Assembly: GCA_905221605.1 (NCBI GenBank)
Contig: CAJNDS010001557.1
Coordinates: forward strand, 1,107,501-1,171,500
Length of the DNA: 64,000 nt
Source of the DNA: Symbiodinium natans
Lineage: Eukaryota > Sar > Dinophyceae > Suessiales > Symbiodiniaceae
Reading direction: 5' to 3'
Notes under the pieces: model-generated
Told to the model about the DNA's origin: nothing
Database searches by the model: none
The model's input: the letters and a program-made list of their open reading frames with translations, nothing else
Part shown: positions 33,778 to 42,868 of the stretch, piece after piece
Numbering within the stretch: the first letter of the stretch is position 1
How the letters are laid out: each line of letters starts with the position of its first letter
Translations under genes and position numbers: made by a program

Positions 33778-34440
33778 CCCTAAACCCCCCTAAACCCCAA
33801 ACCCTAAACCCTAAACCCTAAACCCTAAACCCTAAACCCTACTCCCTCAACCCCTCTGACGCGGAGCAGCCCAAGTCACCATCCCAGCCTGAGGAAGTTG
33901 GGGCAGCTCGTTGCCGACCCCCAGGTTCCGCGAGTCGCACGCGAGGGCTTTCGGGGTTTTAGCCAGGGGCTGTGAGCTACCCTAAACCCTAAACCCTAAA
34001 CCCCAAACCCCAAACCCCAAACCCCAAACCCTAAGCCGAAACCCTAAACCCTAAATCCGTGCGGCCAGGCTCTTGGCACTGTAGAAGGGCTTGTCTTGTG
34101 CGCGCAGTCGTAACACGTTCTACATAGGGTTTAGGGTTTAGGGTTTAGGGCTTTGATTCCCCCTCCCAAGCCCCCAATATCACTCTCGAGCCTGCTAAGC
34201 CCCTCCAACCCAACGCCAAAACCCGAAATTCTAAGCCCTTAACCCCAAAACCGAAACGGAAACCCTAGATCGTAAGCCCTAAACCCTGTCGCCCCTCAAG
34301 CCCCTGATTCCTCGCAGCTACTACATAAGCCTTAAGTTTCAAGATTGGTTTAGGGATTTAGGATTTTAGGATTCACGGGAAGACCCTAACCCTCAAACCC
34401 CTAAACCCCAAACCCCTAAACCCTAAACCCAGCCCTCAAA
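33778..34440. repeat. Telomere-like mosaic
   Basis: CCCTAAA arrays at 33,776-33,842 and 33,980-34,060. Between them 33,850-33,955 is open (SDAEQPKSPSQPEEVGAARC) and could be coding. The rest shows nothing. Confidence 0.7.
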
Positions 34441-34735
34441 CCCCTGAGCCTCCAGGCGGACGCATAGCGCAACACTGGCAGGAGGTTTACAGTCTGTACC
34501 TTGGAGATGAGGTTACTCGCGCATAACCAGTGGCGAAGAGAGCCAAGCAGAGACGCCAGCAGCAAGGACATGTACTCCACCTCTTTCTCGCGGGTGGCTT
34601 GGAGGATACGCCACAAGGCAGCTTTCTACACTCCTGGCAAGGCGTTGACCTACCAAGATGCGGAGCAGCTGCTGGAAGAGTACCTGGTTTCTGCCTTGCT
34701 TCCCACTACCCTGCCGATTTTGCCGCGCCACAGTT
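34441..34735. CDS. Coding-like island, strand ambiguous
   Basis: About 295 bp of non-repetitive sequence between telomere-like arrays. On plus it reads AAFYTPGKALTYQDAEQLL and EEYL; on minus it reads ATREKEVEYMSLLLASLLGS and SLRHWLCASNL. Both look like protein, only one can be right, and no family is recognised. Confidence 0.3.
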
Positions 34736-35189
34736 TAGGGTTTAGGGTTTAGGGTTTAGGGTTCAGATGGCTGGGAGGTGAAGACCTGGACTGCTGGGGC
34801 TTCTGCAAGCGCATCATGGCCTGTTGGTGCCAATGCTACTGAGGATGACAGGTGGCGGCGGCCCAGCACCTGACAACCGTAATAGTCTATGACACGTTCC
34901 CAGGCTAAAAAAAAACCCAAATCCCAAACCCTAAATCCTAAACCCCAAGCCCCTAACCCCCAACCACACGCTCCCCCCCCCCCCCCCCCCCGCCCCACTC
35001 CTCCAAAAAGTCAGCAATCACCTGGGGCCCTAAACCCTAACCCCTAAACCCTAACCCCCCTTCCAAAAAACAAGAATCCAACTGGGCAGGTTACGGTCTC
35101 TGCGGCCGCGAGCTCCGCCTTCGAGCAGCTTGGGCCCCATGCGGACGCCGGCATTGAGGCTCAGCGTCGGTTTTGGGTTTTGGGTTTTT
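34736..35189. repeat. Telomere-like mosaic with poly-C run
   Basis: TTTAGGG at 34,736-34,764, CCCTAAA near 34,925-34,960, a C-run at 34,974-34,992. The stretch 35,092-35,170 reads VSAAASSAFEQLGPHADAG on plus, faintly HEAT-like. Confidence 0.6.
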
Positions 35190-35387
35190 GTTTAGGGTTT
35201 AGGGTTTAGGGTTTAGGGTTTAGGGTTTAGGGCTTAGGGCCCTAAACCCGAAACCCGAAACCCGAAACCCTAAACCCTAAACCCTAAACCCTAAACCCTA
35301 AACCCTAAACCCTAAACCCTAAACCCTAAACCCTAAACCCTAAACCCTAAACCCTAAACCCTAAACCCTAAACCCTAAACCCTAAAC
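35190..35387. repeat. Head-to-head telomere-like array (TTTAGGG)n-(CCCTAAA)n
   Basis: About six TTTAGGG units end in GGGCTTAGGG and switch directly at GGGCCC (near 35,236) to about 21 CCCTAAA units, the first three being CCCGAAA. This order is the arrangement expected when two chromosome ends join. Confidence 0.9.
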
Positions 35388-36573
35388 AGTTCAGGGTCTT
35401 TGGGGGTGCGTGCACGGAGGTGCGACGGGAAGCACTAGAAAGGAAGCTTTAGCTCGCCGTGGCTTGGCGCCTGAAAGTGGAAACCAGATGCTCGGTAAAC
35501 CCTATACACCCCTGTATGGACCCTAACCTATACATTCGATGTCCGTTTTCGTAGACTTTAGAACTCACCGAAAATGATGTCCTTCAGTCCGACTTTGACG
35601 TGGCAGAAAGGTCTTATGCAGGGCTTAAGGGTTTAGAGGTTTTAGAGGGTTTGCAGGGTTTAGGGGTCTGGGGGTTTAAGGGTTTAGGGTTTAGGGGCTC
35701 ATAGAGGCTTCGAAATTTGGTTGTGCGGCGTGGCTTGCGGCAAGACGGGTGTCGGGTTTCGGGGGCCACGACGCCCCTGCGATGCTCCCAAAAGCCGAGT
35801 CAAGACTGCACTCCACCCACACGCCCGGTCCGGAGGGATGCTTGTGGCCTGGAATTTCAGCATAGAAGCCCTCAAACCCTAAGCCCGAAACCCTAAACCC
35901 ACAGACTCGAAACCCTAAAGCCCTAAAGCCCTAAAGCCCTAAGCCCTAAAGCCCTAAACCCTCCATGTTCTCAACTCTCAGTCTCTAAGCCTCCCCTAAC
36001 CCCCCCCCCCCTTCCAAGCCCTGAATCCTTGCATCCCGCAGGATCTCCATGCAGAACTGCCCTAAACCCTAAACCCTAAACCCTAAACCCTAAACCCTAG
36101 AATGTAGGGAGGATATTTTCAGTTGAGCATTAAATGCTCATGCGGGATGCTGACACCCTAAGGCCCGGAAGCCCCGAAGTGAACCAGGAGACGACCCTAG
36201 GACTTTAGGGTTTAGGGTTTAGGGCTGGAGCCCTATGGGTTTAGGGTTTAGGGCTGGAGCCCTATCTAAAGCCCTCACCTAGCACTACACTGCGAAAGCC
36301 TAGAACCTAAACCCAGAATCAGGCCTGCAGGCCCTAACGCCCAAGGCCTTAAGTAAGCCGCTCAAGCCTGAAATCCTCTGGGAAGCAATAGCAAAAGCTC
36401 AAGTCACGAGCTTTTGCGGGTTTAGGCTCACTTCAGGGGTTAAATCTTCGTAGAGCAAGTGGCCTATAACCTTTCTTTTGGGAGTAAGCCCCTGGACAAA
36501 ACCCCTGAACCCCTAAACCCTAACACCCTGGAAGCCCAAAACCCTAAACCCAAACCCTGAAACCCTCCAACCC
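35388..36573. other. Telomere-like remnants, no supported gene
   Basis: Short arrays at 35,625-35,700, 35,870-35,960 (with a CCCTAAAG variant), 36,060-36,100 and 36,204-36,265. The last is a 39-bp direct duplication containing GGGCTGGAGCCCTA. No coding sequence is supported. Confidence 0.6.
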
Positions 36574-36675
36574 TTGGGATGTTTCCCCTTCTACTAGCAG
36601 TCCTTAATCGGGATTCTGATAGGGAGGTACGAGAATCCCTATTAAGGACTGTTGGTATCAGAGGGAACATCCCAA
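36574..36675. mobile_element. Foldback MITE-like element, copy 3
   Basis: A 102-bp element starting TTGGGATGTTTCCCC and ending GGGAACATCCCAA. Inner arms AGCAGTCCTTAATCGGGATT and AATCCCTATTAAGGACTG pair well, so this is the best-preserved hairpin of the three. Immediately followed by CCCTAAA units. Confidence 0.85.
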
Positions 36676-36837
36676 CCCTAAACCCTAGCCCTAAACCCTA
36701 AACCCTAAACCCTAAACCCTAAACCCTAAACCCGATTAAAGCCCATGAAAGCCCATGAAACCACTGGAAGCCCTCCACGCCACCTGTCGGGAGCTCCAGG
36801 AGCTCGTCAAGCATCTCGGCCACCAGCAGGACGACAC

Positions 36838-36930
36838 TTTTAGGGTTTTAGGGTTTAGGGTTTAGGGTTTAGGGTTTAGGGTTTAGGGTTTAGGGTTTAG
36901 GGTTTAGGGTTTAGGGTTTAGGGTTTAGGG
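36838..36930. repeat. TTTAGGG array
   Basis: About 13 TTTAGGG units, nearly perfect. Just upstream (36,767-36,836) an open stretch reads EALHATCRELQELVKHLGHQ, possibly an exon fragment. Confidence 0.9.
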
Positions 36931-36989
36931 AAGCCACGTGCAGTGTTTCTGCTGCAATTTGTCGGGGCGTACTAACGGCTAATGCTTGA

Positions 36990-37325
36990 ATGTGGGAAGT
37001 GTCTCAGGCTCAAGACGAACCCGGCTCACACCTGTGGATATTTCACCAAGGAATGCGGGATCTTTATGAGAACGCTGCCAAGCACAACATTTATCGCTTG
37101 CAGTTGGCCATGCTGGTAGCATATGGTTCCTCGGAAGAGGCCGGCATCAACGAGCTCACAGACTGCCGAAGATGAAGAGGCCAAAAAGACACGTGAGGAA
37201 CTCCAGTTGCTCCAGGAGGAAGAAAGAAAGAAGACACGCAAGCTTGATTCCAAAGACCTTGGCCTCACGGATCCACGCAGCCCGTGTCGAAACGGAGCAC
37301 GAGTTCGAGCAAGAAACGGGTTTCA
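36990..37325 (+). pseudogene. Two-frame gene fragment, unknown
   Basis: From 36,990 one frame reads MRDLYENAAKHNIYRLQLAM and ends at 37,175. An overlapping frame from 37,123 continues with a charged coiled-coil-like part (EEAKKTREELQLLQEEERKK). The change of frame suggests a small intron or an indel. No family is recognised. It is bounded by telomere-like repeats on both sides. Confidence 0.35.
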
Positions 37326-37379
37326 CCCCTAAACCCTAAAACCCAAAACCCTAATGTGGGACCTGCTTTAATGTGGGGG

Positions 37380-37394
37380 CCCCCCCCCCCCCCC
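37380..37394. repeat. Poly-C run
   Basis: An uninterrupted C run of about 14-15 bases beside telomere-like units; similar runs recur in the mosaic. Confidence 0.9.
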
Positions 37395-37533
37395 TTGAAC
37401 AGTCGGAGCGTGGATTGGGTCCTGAATAAAGGGCTCCGGTGGTTTATATGATTTTAATAGGGAGGAGTTTAGATAGATTTAAAAGGAATCCATATGAATC
37501 TAAAAGGGATGAGCTTATATATGACTCGAAATT

Positions 37534-37667
<134 letters not shown>

Positions 37668-38241
37668 AGCCCTGCCCTTAGATGCCTTTACTAAGCTCAT
37701 CCCTTCCTTCGCCTGCCATCCTCAGAGCTTTTCTGTGCTTCCAGCAGCCCCTCGCATTCCCGCCTGAGCTCCTGCCTGAGTTCGTCTCAGCCATGACCCT
37801 TTGGCTGCACTCAGAAGGGGGGGGGGGGGGTCGTTCAGTGCGAGTTGAGGTTGGCAAGTCTCAGAACATGTGGCCCTGTACCAACCGACTTAGAGCCCAG
37901 ATCAAGTAGCAGCCTGAGCCCCTAAACCTTAAACCTTAAACCCTAAACCCTAAACCCTAAACCCTAATTAAACCCTAAACCTAGTGGCTTTGCATCTCAG
38001 GAAGACTCAGACGAAGATGGCCGTCTTCCTGAGCTTTGCCCTCCTCAGTGGGCTCAGCTTGGCCAGCTGCTGGGCTGCATTTAGCTTCAGTGAGGGCTTG
38101 CATTTAGGCACTGAGACAGGAGTGAGTGCTTGCATCTAGGACTCAGACAGAGCTTGAGCATGAGGAACTTGTTTTTCTTCAGAGCACTTTTGGTTCTCAG
38201 CATCCCCAGCAGCAAGCCTCTGAGCAAGTACATTCTGAGCC

Positions 38242-39057
38242 ATGTCCTTCCCTCCAGTGAAGTCTCAGGGTGCTCCTCCTAAGGCAGTAGGGCCTTATCA
38301 CGGAGCCCCTCAGGGATTCACTCAGGGCAACCCTGTGCTGCCTCAGAGTTTCGTGCCTCAGCCAATTCCTCCGCCACCTGTCACGAGGCTTTTTCGTTCC
38401 ACAGTGAGGGATCCTGAGCAGACCCTTCAGTATGACCGTCCTCACTCGTATGAGGCTGAGCCGTACTTTGAGTGCCCAGGCTGTCTGAGGCAGAACAAGG
38501 GCACTAAGATCGACCTGACTCGCATCCTCTTTCAGACCCGGTGCATCTATTGCCACTCCTCATGGCCTGCCTCAGCCATCCTTCAGTGGCACCAGCAGGT
38601 GATGCCTCTGATTGAGGACCTGCCCTGGGGAAGGCACTTAGACATCCGCTTCAGGGTCTTCGCTCAGGAGAAGCCAGGCCCACTGAGAGGGTTGGATGTC
38701 AGCTTTGGCCCAGCTCCCTCCTCAGGTGGGGCTCCTGAGGCTGCTCCTAAGGCACCACCTCCGCCACTGCCTGAGGATGAGGATGAGGAAATCTCAGCAG
38801 AGGTGGTTCACAAGTGGCTGAGGACGACCGGAGGTCCAGGATAGGCTGGATGCCAGGGCCGCTCGGCAGCTGAGCCAGCTCCTGAGCCCAAGGCCTCGCC
38901 TCAGCACACGCCCCTTCCTGAGACGAGCAACCTGAGTGCTGCCGAGCAGGAGCAGCTGAGGGCACTCCTTCAGAAGATGAACCAGAACCAGCCCTCAGCA
39001 TCGTCCTCAGGCTTGCCTGAGACTTCCTCCACCCAAAGCTGGCTTGCACATCAGTGA
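38242..39057 (+). CDS. Zinc-ribbon protein (ORF1 of the element), in-frame stop
   Basis: Starts ATG at 38,242 and reads 200 codons to TAG (38,842-38,844), then stays open in the same frame to TGA at 39,055. Features: a Pro-rich N-terminus, a four-cysteine site C78, C81, C101, C104 (CPGC then CIYC), a conserved-looking HSSWPASAILQWHQQV stretch, and a Pro/Glu-rich tail. The part after the stop keeps the same character (EQEQLRALLQKMNQNQ). A 36-nt GT...AG segment (38,834-38,869) covers the stop and would restore the frame if spliced. It may bind nucleic acid; function is not known. It shares strand and CTNAG bias with the downstream transposase. Confidence 0.6.
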
Positions 39058-39363
39058 AAGCTGCCTGAGTCAGCACTGAGTGTCTGCTGAGGGAGACTGA
39101 GTTTTTGCATTGTCTCCTGAGAGAGACCGGTTTTTGAGCAGGCCTGAGCGAAAAGGAGTGCCTCAGTGAAGCCATAATTAATGAATTCAGTGGGTTTCAG
39201 CATTCCTTGAGTTCTGCATGTTCTCGCATCTCAGGTCCAGTCACCTCAGAGCTGTCGGTTCTGGTGACTCAGCTCAAGGACTGGGGTTTTGACGCCTCAG
39301 TCTGGGTTGCTCAGCTGCATTCTGGGGTTTAATCAAGGGTTTAGGGTTAAGTGCACCCTGCAG

Positions 39364-39527
39364 GGTTGCGAAACCTCAGCAAACTCAGCCGTGCTCAGGC
39401 TCAGATCTTCGTCCTGAGCTTCGTCTTGGGGGTCGCCTTCAAGACTTACAAGTTCATGAGTGACGTCCTGTGGTACCTGAAAGCTCAGGACACATGTCTC
39501 AGTTCAGATCTGAAGCGAGCACCCTGA
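39364..39527 (+). CDS. Coding-like island with hydrophobic segment
   Basis: Preceded by CACCCTGCAG, a good splice acceptor. Reads NLSKLSRAQAQIFVLSFVLG then VAFKTYKFMSDVLWYLKAQ and ends at a stop at 39,525. The IFVLSFVLGVAF part may be a membrane segment. Unknown family. Confidence 0.4.
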
Positions 39528-39650
39528 GCCTCCATGCAAGCCCAAAAACCTTAATCCTAATTAGACCCTAAGCCCTAATTAAGCCCCAGACCCTCTCCCG
39601 AAACCTTGATTAACCCTAAGCCCTAATGAAACCCTAAACCCTAAACCCTC

Positions 39651-39733
39651 GAGGAGGAATGGCTGAGTGCTATCTCAGACAGGGTCTCCCACATTGAGCG
39701 CCGAGACTCAGGGGCAGCACCTAAGGCAAACCC
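39651..39733 (+). CDS. Coding-like island
   Basis: Reads EEEWLSAISDRVSHIERRDS then GAAPKANP. It is directly preceded by CCCTAAA units and followed by weak telomere-like text. Shares the CTNAG bias. Confidence 0.35.
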
Positions 39734-39856
39734 ACAAACCCAGAATTCCCTAAGCCCTTAAACCCCTAAAGCCCTGAGCCCTTAAACGCCTTAGGTTGGT
39801 CTTAGTTTATCCGTCAATTAACACAACTCCTAGGGGTTTAGGGTTTAGGGTTAGTA

Positions 39857-39933
39857 GTTTAGGGGTTTAGGGGTTTAGGGGTTTAGGGGTTTAGGGGTTT
39901 AGGGGTTTAGGGGTTTAGGGGTTTAGGGGTTTA
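39857..39933. repeat. Octamer telomere variant TTTAGGGG array
   Basis: About nine uniform copies of TTTAGGGG, an 8-bp variant distinct from the usual 7-bp unit. Confidence 0.9.
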
Positions 39934-39972
39934 CTATTCTTGGCAATCTGAGGCCAAGATCATTCCTCAGGA

Positions 39973-40056
39973 GATTCCTGGGATGCCCTGAGGCACCTCA
40001 GCCAGGTCTTCTACGAGTTCGACCCTGAGGCTGAGCATGAGGAAACTCCTCAGTAA
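39973..40056 (+). CDS. Coding-like island
   Basis: Reads DSWDALRHLSQVFYEFDPEA then EHEETPQ and stop. The end CTCA-GTAAGC also fits a GT donor, so the stop may lie in an intron. Unknown family. Confidence 0.4.
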   Translation, partial: DSWDALRHLSQVFYEFDPEAEHEETPQ

Positions 40057-40079
40057 GCCAACCCTCAGACCAACGAAAC

Positions 40080-40285
40080 CCTACAACCTAAACCCTAAAC
40101 CCTAAACCCTAATGAAACCCTAAAACCCTAAACCCTAAACGCTAAACCCTAAACCCTAAACCTTAAACCCTAAACCCTAATTAAACCCTAAACCCTAAAT
40201 CCTAAACCCTAAACCCTAAACCCTAAACCCTAAACCCTAAACCCTAATTAATTATGCCCTAGACCCTAATTAAACTCTAAGCCCT
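40080..40285. repeat. CCCTAAA array with CCCTAATTAA variants
   Basis: About 25 units. CCCTAATTAA and CCCTAATGAA variants recur here and elsewhere between 37,960 and 41,490 but not in the other arrays of the window. Confidence 0.9.
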
Positions 40286-40310
40286 AATTAACCTCCGAAA
40301 GCAATTCTCA

Positions 40311-40410
40311 GGCAGGTGGTGCTCAGATCCTGAAGGACATGTTCCTGAGGGTTCGCACTTCCTTAGGGAAGCAGACTGCTTGGGAACCTGAGGCCACCCT
40401 GTTGCACTAA
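40311..40410 (+). CDS. Coding-like island
   Basis: Reads AGGAQILKDMFLRVRTSLGK then QTAWEPEATLLH and stop. Preceded by AATTCTCAG, a plausible acceptor. Confidence 0.35.
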
Positions 40411-40474
40411 GTTCTAGTTTTGCTGAGGTTTTGATAACCCTAATTAATTAAAACCCAAACCTTGCTCAGCTTAG

Positions 40475-40576
40475 GCTTTTCGAGCTGAGTGGGATGTGCT
40501 CCTCAGCACGGCCATCCTCAGTGTGAAATCAGAAGTCTTCTATTGGAGATTCCTGAGAGTGCCGCAGCAGAACTGA
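40475..40576 (+). CDS. Coding-like island
   Basis: Preceded by CTCAGCTTAG (acceptor-like). Reads AFRAEWDVLLSTAILSVKSE then VFYWRFLRVPQQN and stop. Confidence 0.35.
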   Translation, partial: AFRAEWDVLLSTAILSVKSEVFYWRFLRVPQQN

Positions 40577-40627
40577 GGCATTTCTGAGTCAGTCCAGTAA
40601 TTAACTAAGCAAAACCCCTGAACTCAG

Positions 40628-40731
40628 GCACTCGATGGATGCACTGAGTCCAAGCCCGAGCACGAGAAGGTGCTGAGCAACCTGTTGAGGCCTGAGGTTA
40701 CTCAGCTCTACTTCTCAGCAGCAGCCTGGAC
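40628..40731 (+). CDS. Coding-like island
   Basis: Reads ALDGCTESKPEHEKVLSNLL then RPEVTQLYFSAAAW and passes at ACT-GTTAGG into TTTAGGG-type repeats, so the border looks like a GT donor. Confidence 0.35.
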
Positions 40732-40870
40732 TGTTAGGGTTTGGGGTTTAGGGTTTGTTTAGGGTTTAATTAGGGTTTAGGGTTTCATTAATTAGGGTTT
40801 AGGGTTTAGGGTTTAGGGTTGAGGGTTTAGGGTTTAGGGTTTAGGGTTTAATTAGGGTTTAGGGTCTTGG
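40732..40870. repeat. TTTAGGG array with AATTAGGG variants
   Basis: About 17 units, with the TTAATTA variant in the inverse orientation to the flanking CCCTAATTAA arrays. Confidence 0.9.
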
Positions 40871-40877
40871 GTTTTTG

Positions 40878-41006
40878 GCATCTAAGGCACCCATTCAGAC
40901 CAGGATGTCTGCCTTAGCATCCTGGTCCTCAGCACGACACCTCTATCACCAGACTGAGAGCCGCCTGAGGTCCCTTCAGGAGAAAGTTGCTAAGACAGGC
41001 ACTTAG
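40878..41006 (+). CDS. Coding-like island
   Basis: Reads ASKAPIQTRMSALASWSSAR then HLYHQTESRLRSLQEKVAK and stop; GCATCTAAG just before it is acceptor-like. The C-terminal half looks like a coiled coil. Confidence 0.35.
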   Translation, partial: ASKAPIQTRMSALASWSSARHLYHQTESRLRSLQEKVAKTGT

Positions 41007-41093
41007 TCAGTAGCTTTGGGGTTTAATAAGGGTTGAGGGTTTAGGTTTAGGGGGTTCTTAGCTTTAGGCCAAAATTAATAATCACCTTGAACT

Positions 41094-41217
41094 AAGGCTC
41101 AGTGCCTCGAGGTGAGCTTCGCAGGCCTCAGCAGGATGCCTGAGGCTCCGGGCCAGCTGCCTGAGTGGAACACTGAGGCAGAAGCCACTAAGCTTCAAGA
41201 TTTGGGACCCTAAACCC
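41094..41217 (+). CDS. Coding-like island
   Basis: Reads KAQCLEVSFAGLSRMPEAPG then QLPEWNTEAEATKLQ and runs into CCCTAAA units, where the stop lies. Confidence 0.3.
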
Positions 41218-41495
41218 TAAAGAAACCCTAAACCCTAATTAAGCCCTAATTAATTAAACCCCAAACCCTAAACCCTAAACCCTAAACCCTCAACCCTAAA
41301 CCCTAAACCCTAATTAAACCCTAGACCCTAAAGCCTAAACCCTAAACCCTAATTAAACCCTAAACCCTAAACCCTAAACCCTAAACCCTAAACCCTAAAC
41401 CCTGTCGTCGTCGTAGTAGTAATTGCTTACACCCTAAACCCTAATGAAACCTAAACCCTAAACCCTAAACCCTAATTAATTAAACCCTAGACCGT
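41203..41495. repeat. CCCTAAA array with CCCTAATTAA variants
   Basis: About 35 units with frequent CCCTAATTAA. Interrupted at 41,402-41,424 by GTCGTCGTCGTAGTAGTA, similar to the trinucleotide repeat at 37.5 kb. Confidence 0.9.
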
Positions 41496-41507
41496 GCCCT
41501 AAGCCCG

Positions 41508-41564
41508 TCTGAGGTGAAGAAGTGGCAGACTGAGCTCCGCCAATCAGGCCGAGCTCAGGCCTAA
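41508..41564 (+). CDS. Short coding-like island
   Basis: Reads SEVKKWQTELRQSGRAQA and stop. Only 18 codons, supported mainly by context and CTNAG bias. Confidence 0.25.
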   Translation, partial: SEVKKWQTELRQSGRAQA

Positions 41565-41685
41565 AGGGCCTCAGACAGACAGCAGCAGACAGTTTGAGTG
41601 TGTATGTGTGTGTGCAAAAGTCAGCTCTCTTCTGTTCTCAGAGATGAATAATTACCCTAAGACCCTAATTCAGCAATGAATGGCA

Positions 41686-42784
41686 AAATCAAGAGGCCCG
41701 CCTTTACAGGCAAACAGCCGGGATTCCGAAATCGGGGCTCCGGGCCGGGGCCTTGACATTAAAGAGGGTCCCGAATCAGTCCCATTATTCCGGGTCCAAG
41801 GGGGGCCCTGGACCACCCCCTTGCCGGATTGAGGGGGACCAATTTTTCAAAAGGTTTCCTTAAAGGAAAATATTGGTTTCGGGCCGGTCGGAATTCCGGA
41901 AATCGGCCTTTGAAATCCTGAGGCCCGGCTTTAAAATCAAGAAGCCCGCCTTTAAAGGCAAACAGCCGGGATTCCGAAATCGGGGCTCCGGGCCGGGGCC
42001 TTGACATTAAAGAGGGTCCCGAATCAGTCCCATTATTCCGGGTCCAGGGGGGGGCCCTGGACCACCCCCTTGCCGGATTGAGGGGGACCAATTTTTCAAA
42101 AGGTTTCCTTAAAGGAAAATATTGGTTTCGGGGCCGGTCGGAATTCCGGAAATCGGCCTTTGAAATCCTGAGGCCCGGCTTTAAAATCAAGAAGCCCGCC
42201 TTTAAAGGCAAACAGCCGGGATTCCGAAATCGGGGCTCCGGGCCGGGGCCTTGACATTAAAGAGGGTCCCGAATCAGTCCCATTATTCCGGGTCCAAGGG
42301 GGGCCCTGGACCACCCCCTTGCCGGATTGAGGGGGACCAATTTTTCAAAAGGTTTCCTTAAAGGAAAATATTGGTTTCGGGCCGGTCGGAATTCCGGAAA
42401 TCGGCCTTTGAAATCCTGAGGCCCGGCTTTAAAATCAAAAGGCCCGCCTTTAAAGGCAAACAGCCGGGATTCCGAAATCGGGGCTCCGGGCCGGGGCCTT
42501 GACATTAAAGAGGGTCCCGAATCAGTCCCATTATTCCGGGTCAAGGGGGGCCCTGGACCACCCCCTTGCCGGATTGAGGGGGACCAATTTTTCAAAAGGT
42601 TTCCTTAAAGGAAAATATTGGTTTCGGGCCGGTCGGAATTCCGGAAATCGGCCTTTGAAATCCTGAGGCCCGGCTTTAAAATCAAAAGGCTCGCCTTTAA
42701 AGGCAAACAGCCGGGATTCCGAAATCGGGGCTCCGGGCCGGGGCCTTGACATTAAAGAGGGTCCCGAATCAGTCCCATTATTGG
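41686..42784. repeat. 248-bp tandem repeat, about 4.4 copies
   Basis: GACATTAAAGAGGGTCCCG starts at 41,755, 42,003, 42,253, 42,501 and 42,748, spacing 247-250 bp. Copies are nearly identical and rich in short palindromes (TTTCCTTAAAGGAAA, CGGAATTCCGG). The period is not a multiple of three, so the long minus-strand frames through it read different frames in different copies. Confidence 0.95.
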
Positions 42785-42868
42785 GGGGCCATCTGCGACA
42801 CGATCTCCTAAGAAAAAAAACCCTAATCTCTAAAGGAAACCCAAAGTAATTAAGGCCTTCATCTTGCC

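Noticed and set aside
41759-42595. Minus-strand frames of 72-150 codons through the 248-bp repeat
   Set aside because: Units are 247-250 bp, so the same peptide appears in different frames; there is no independent sign of selection.
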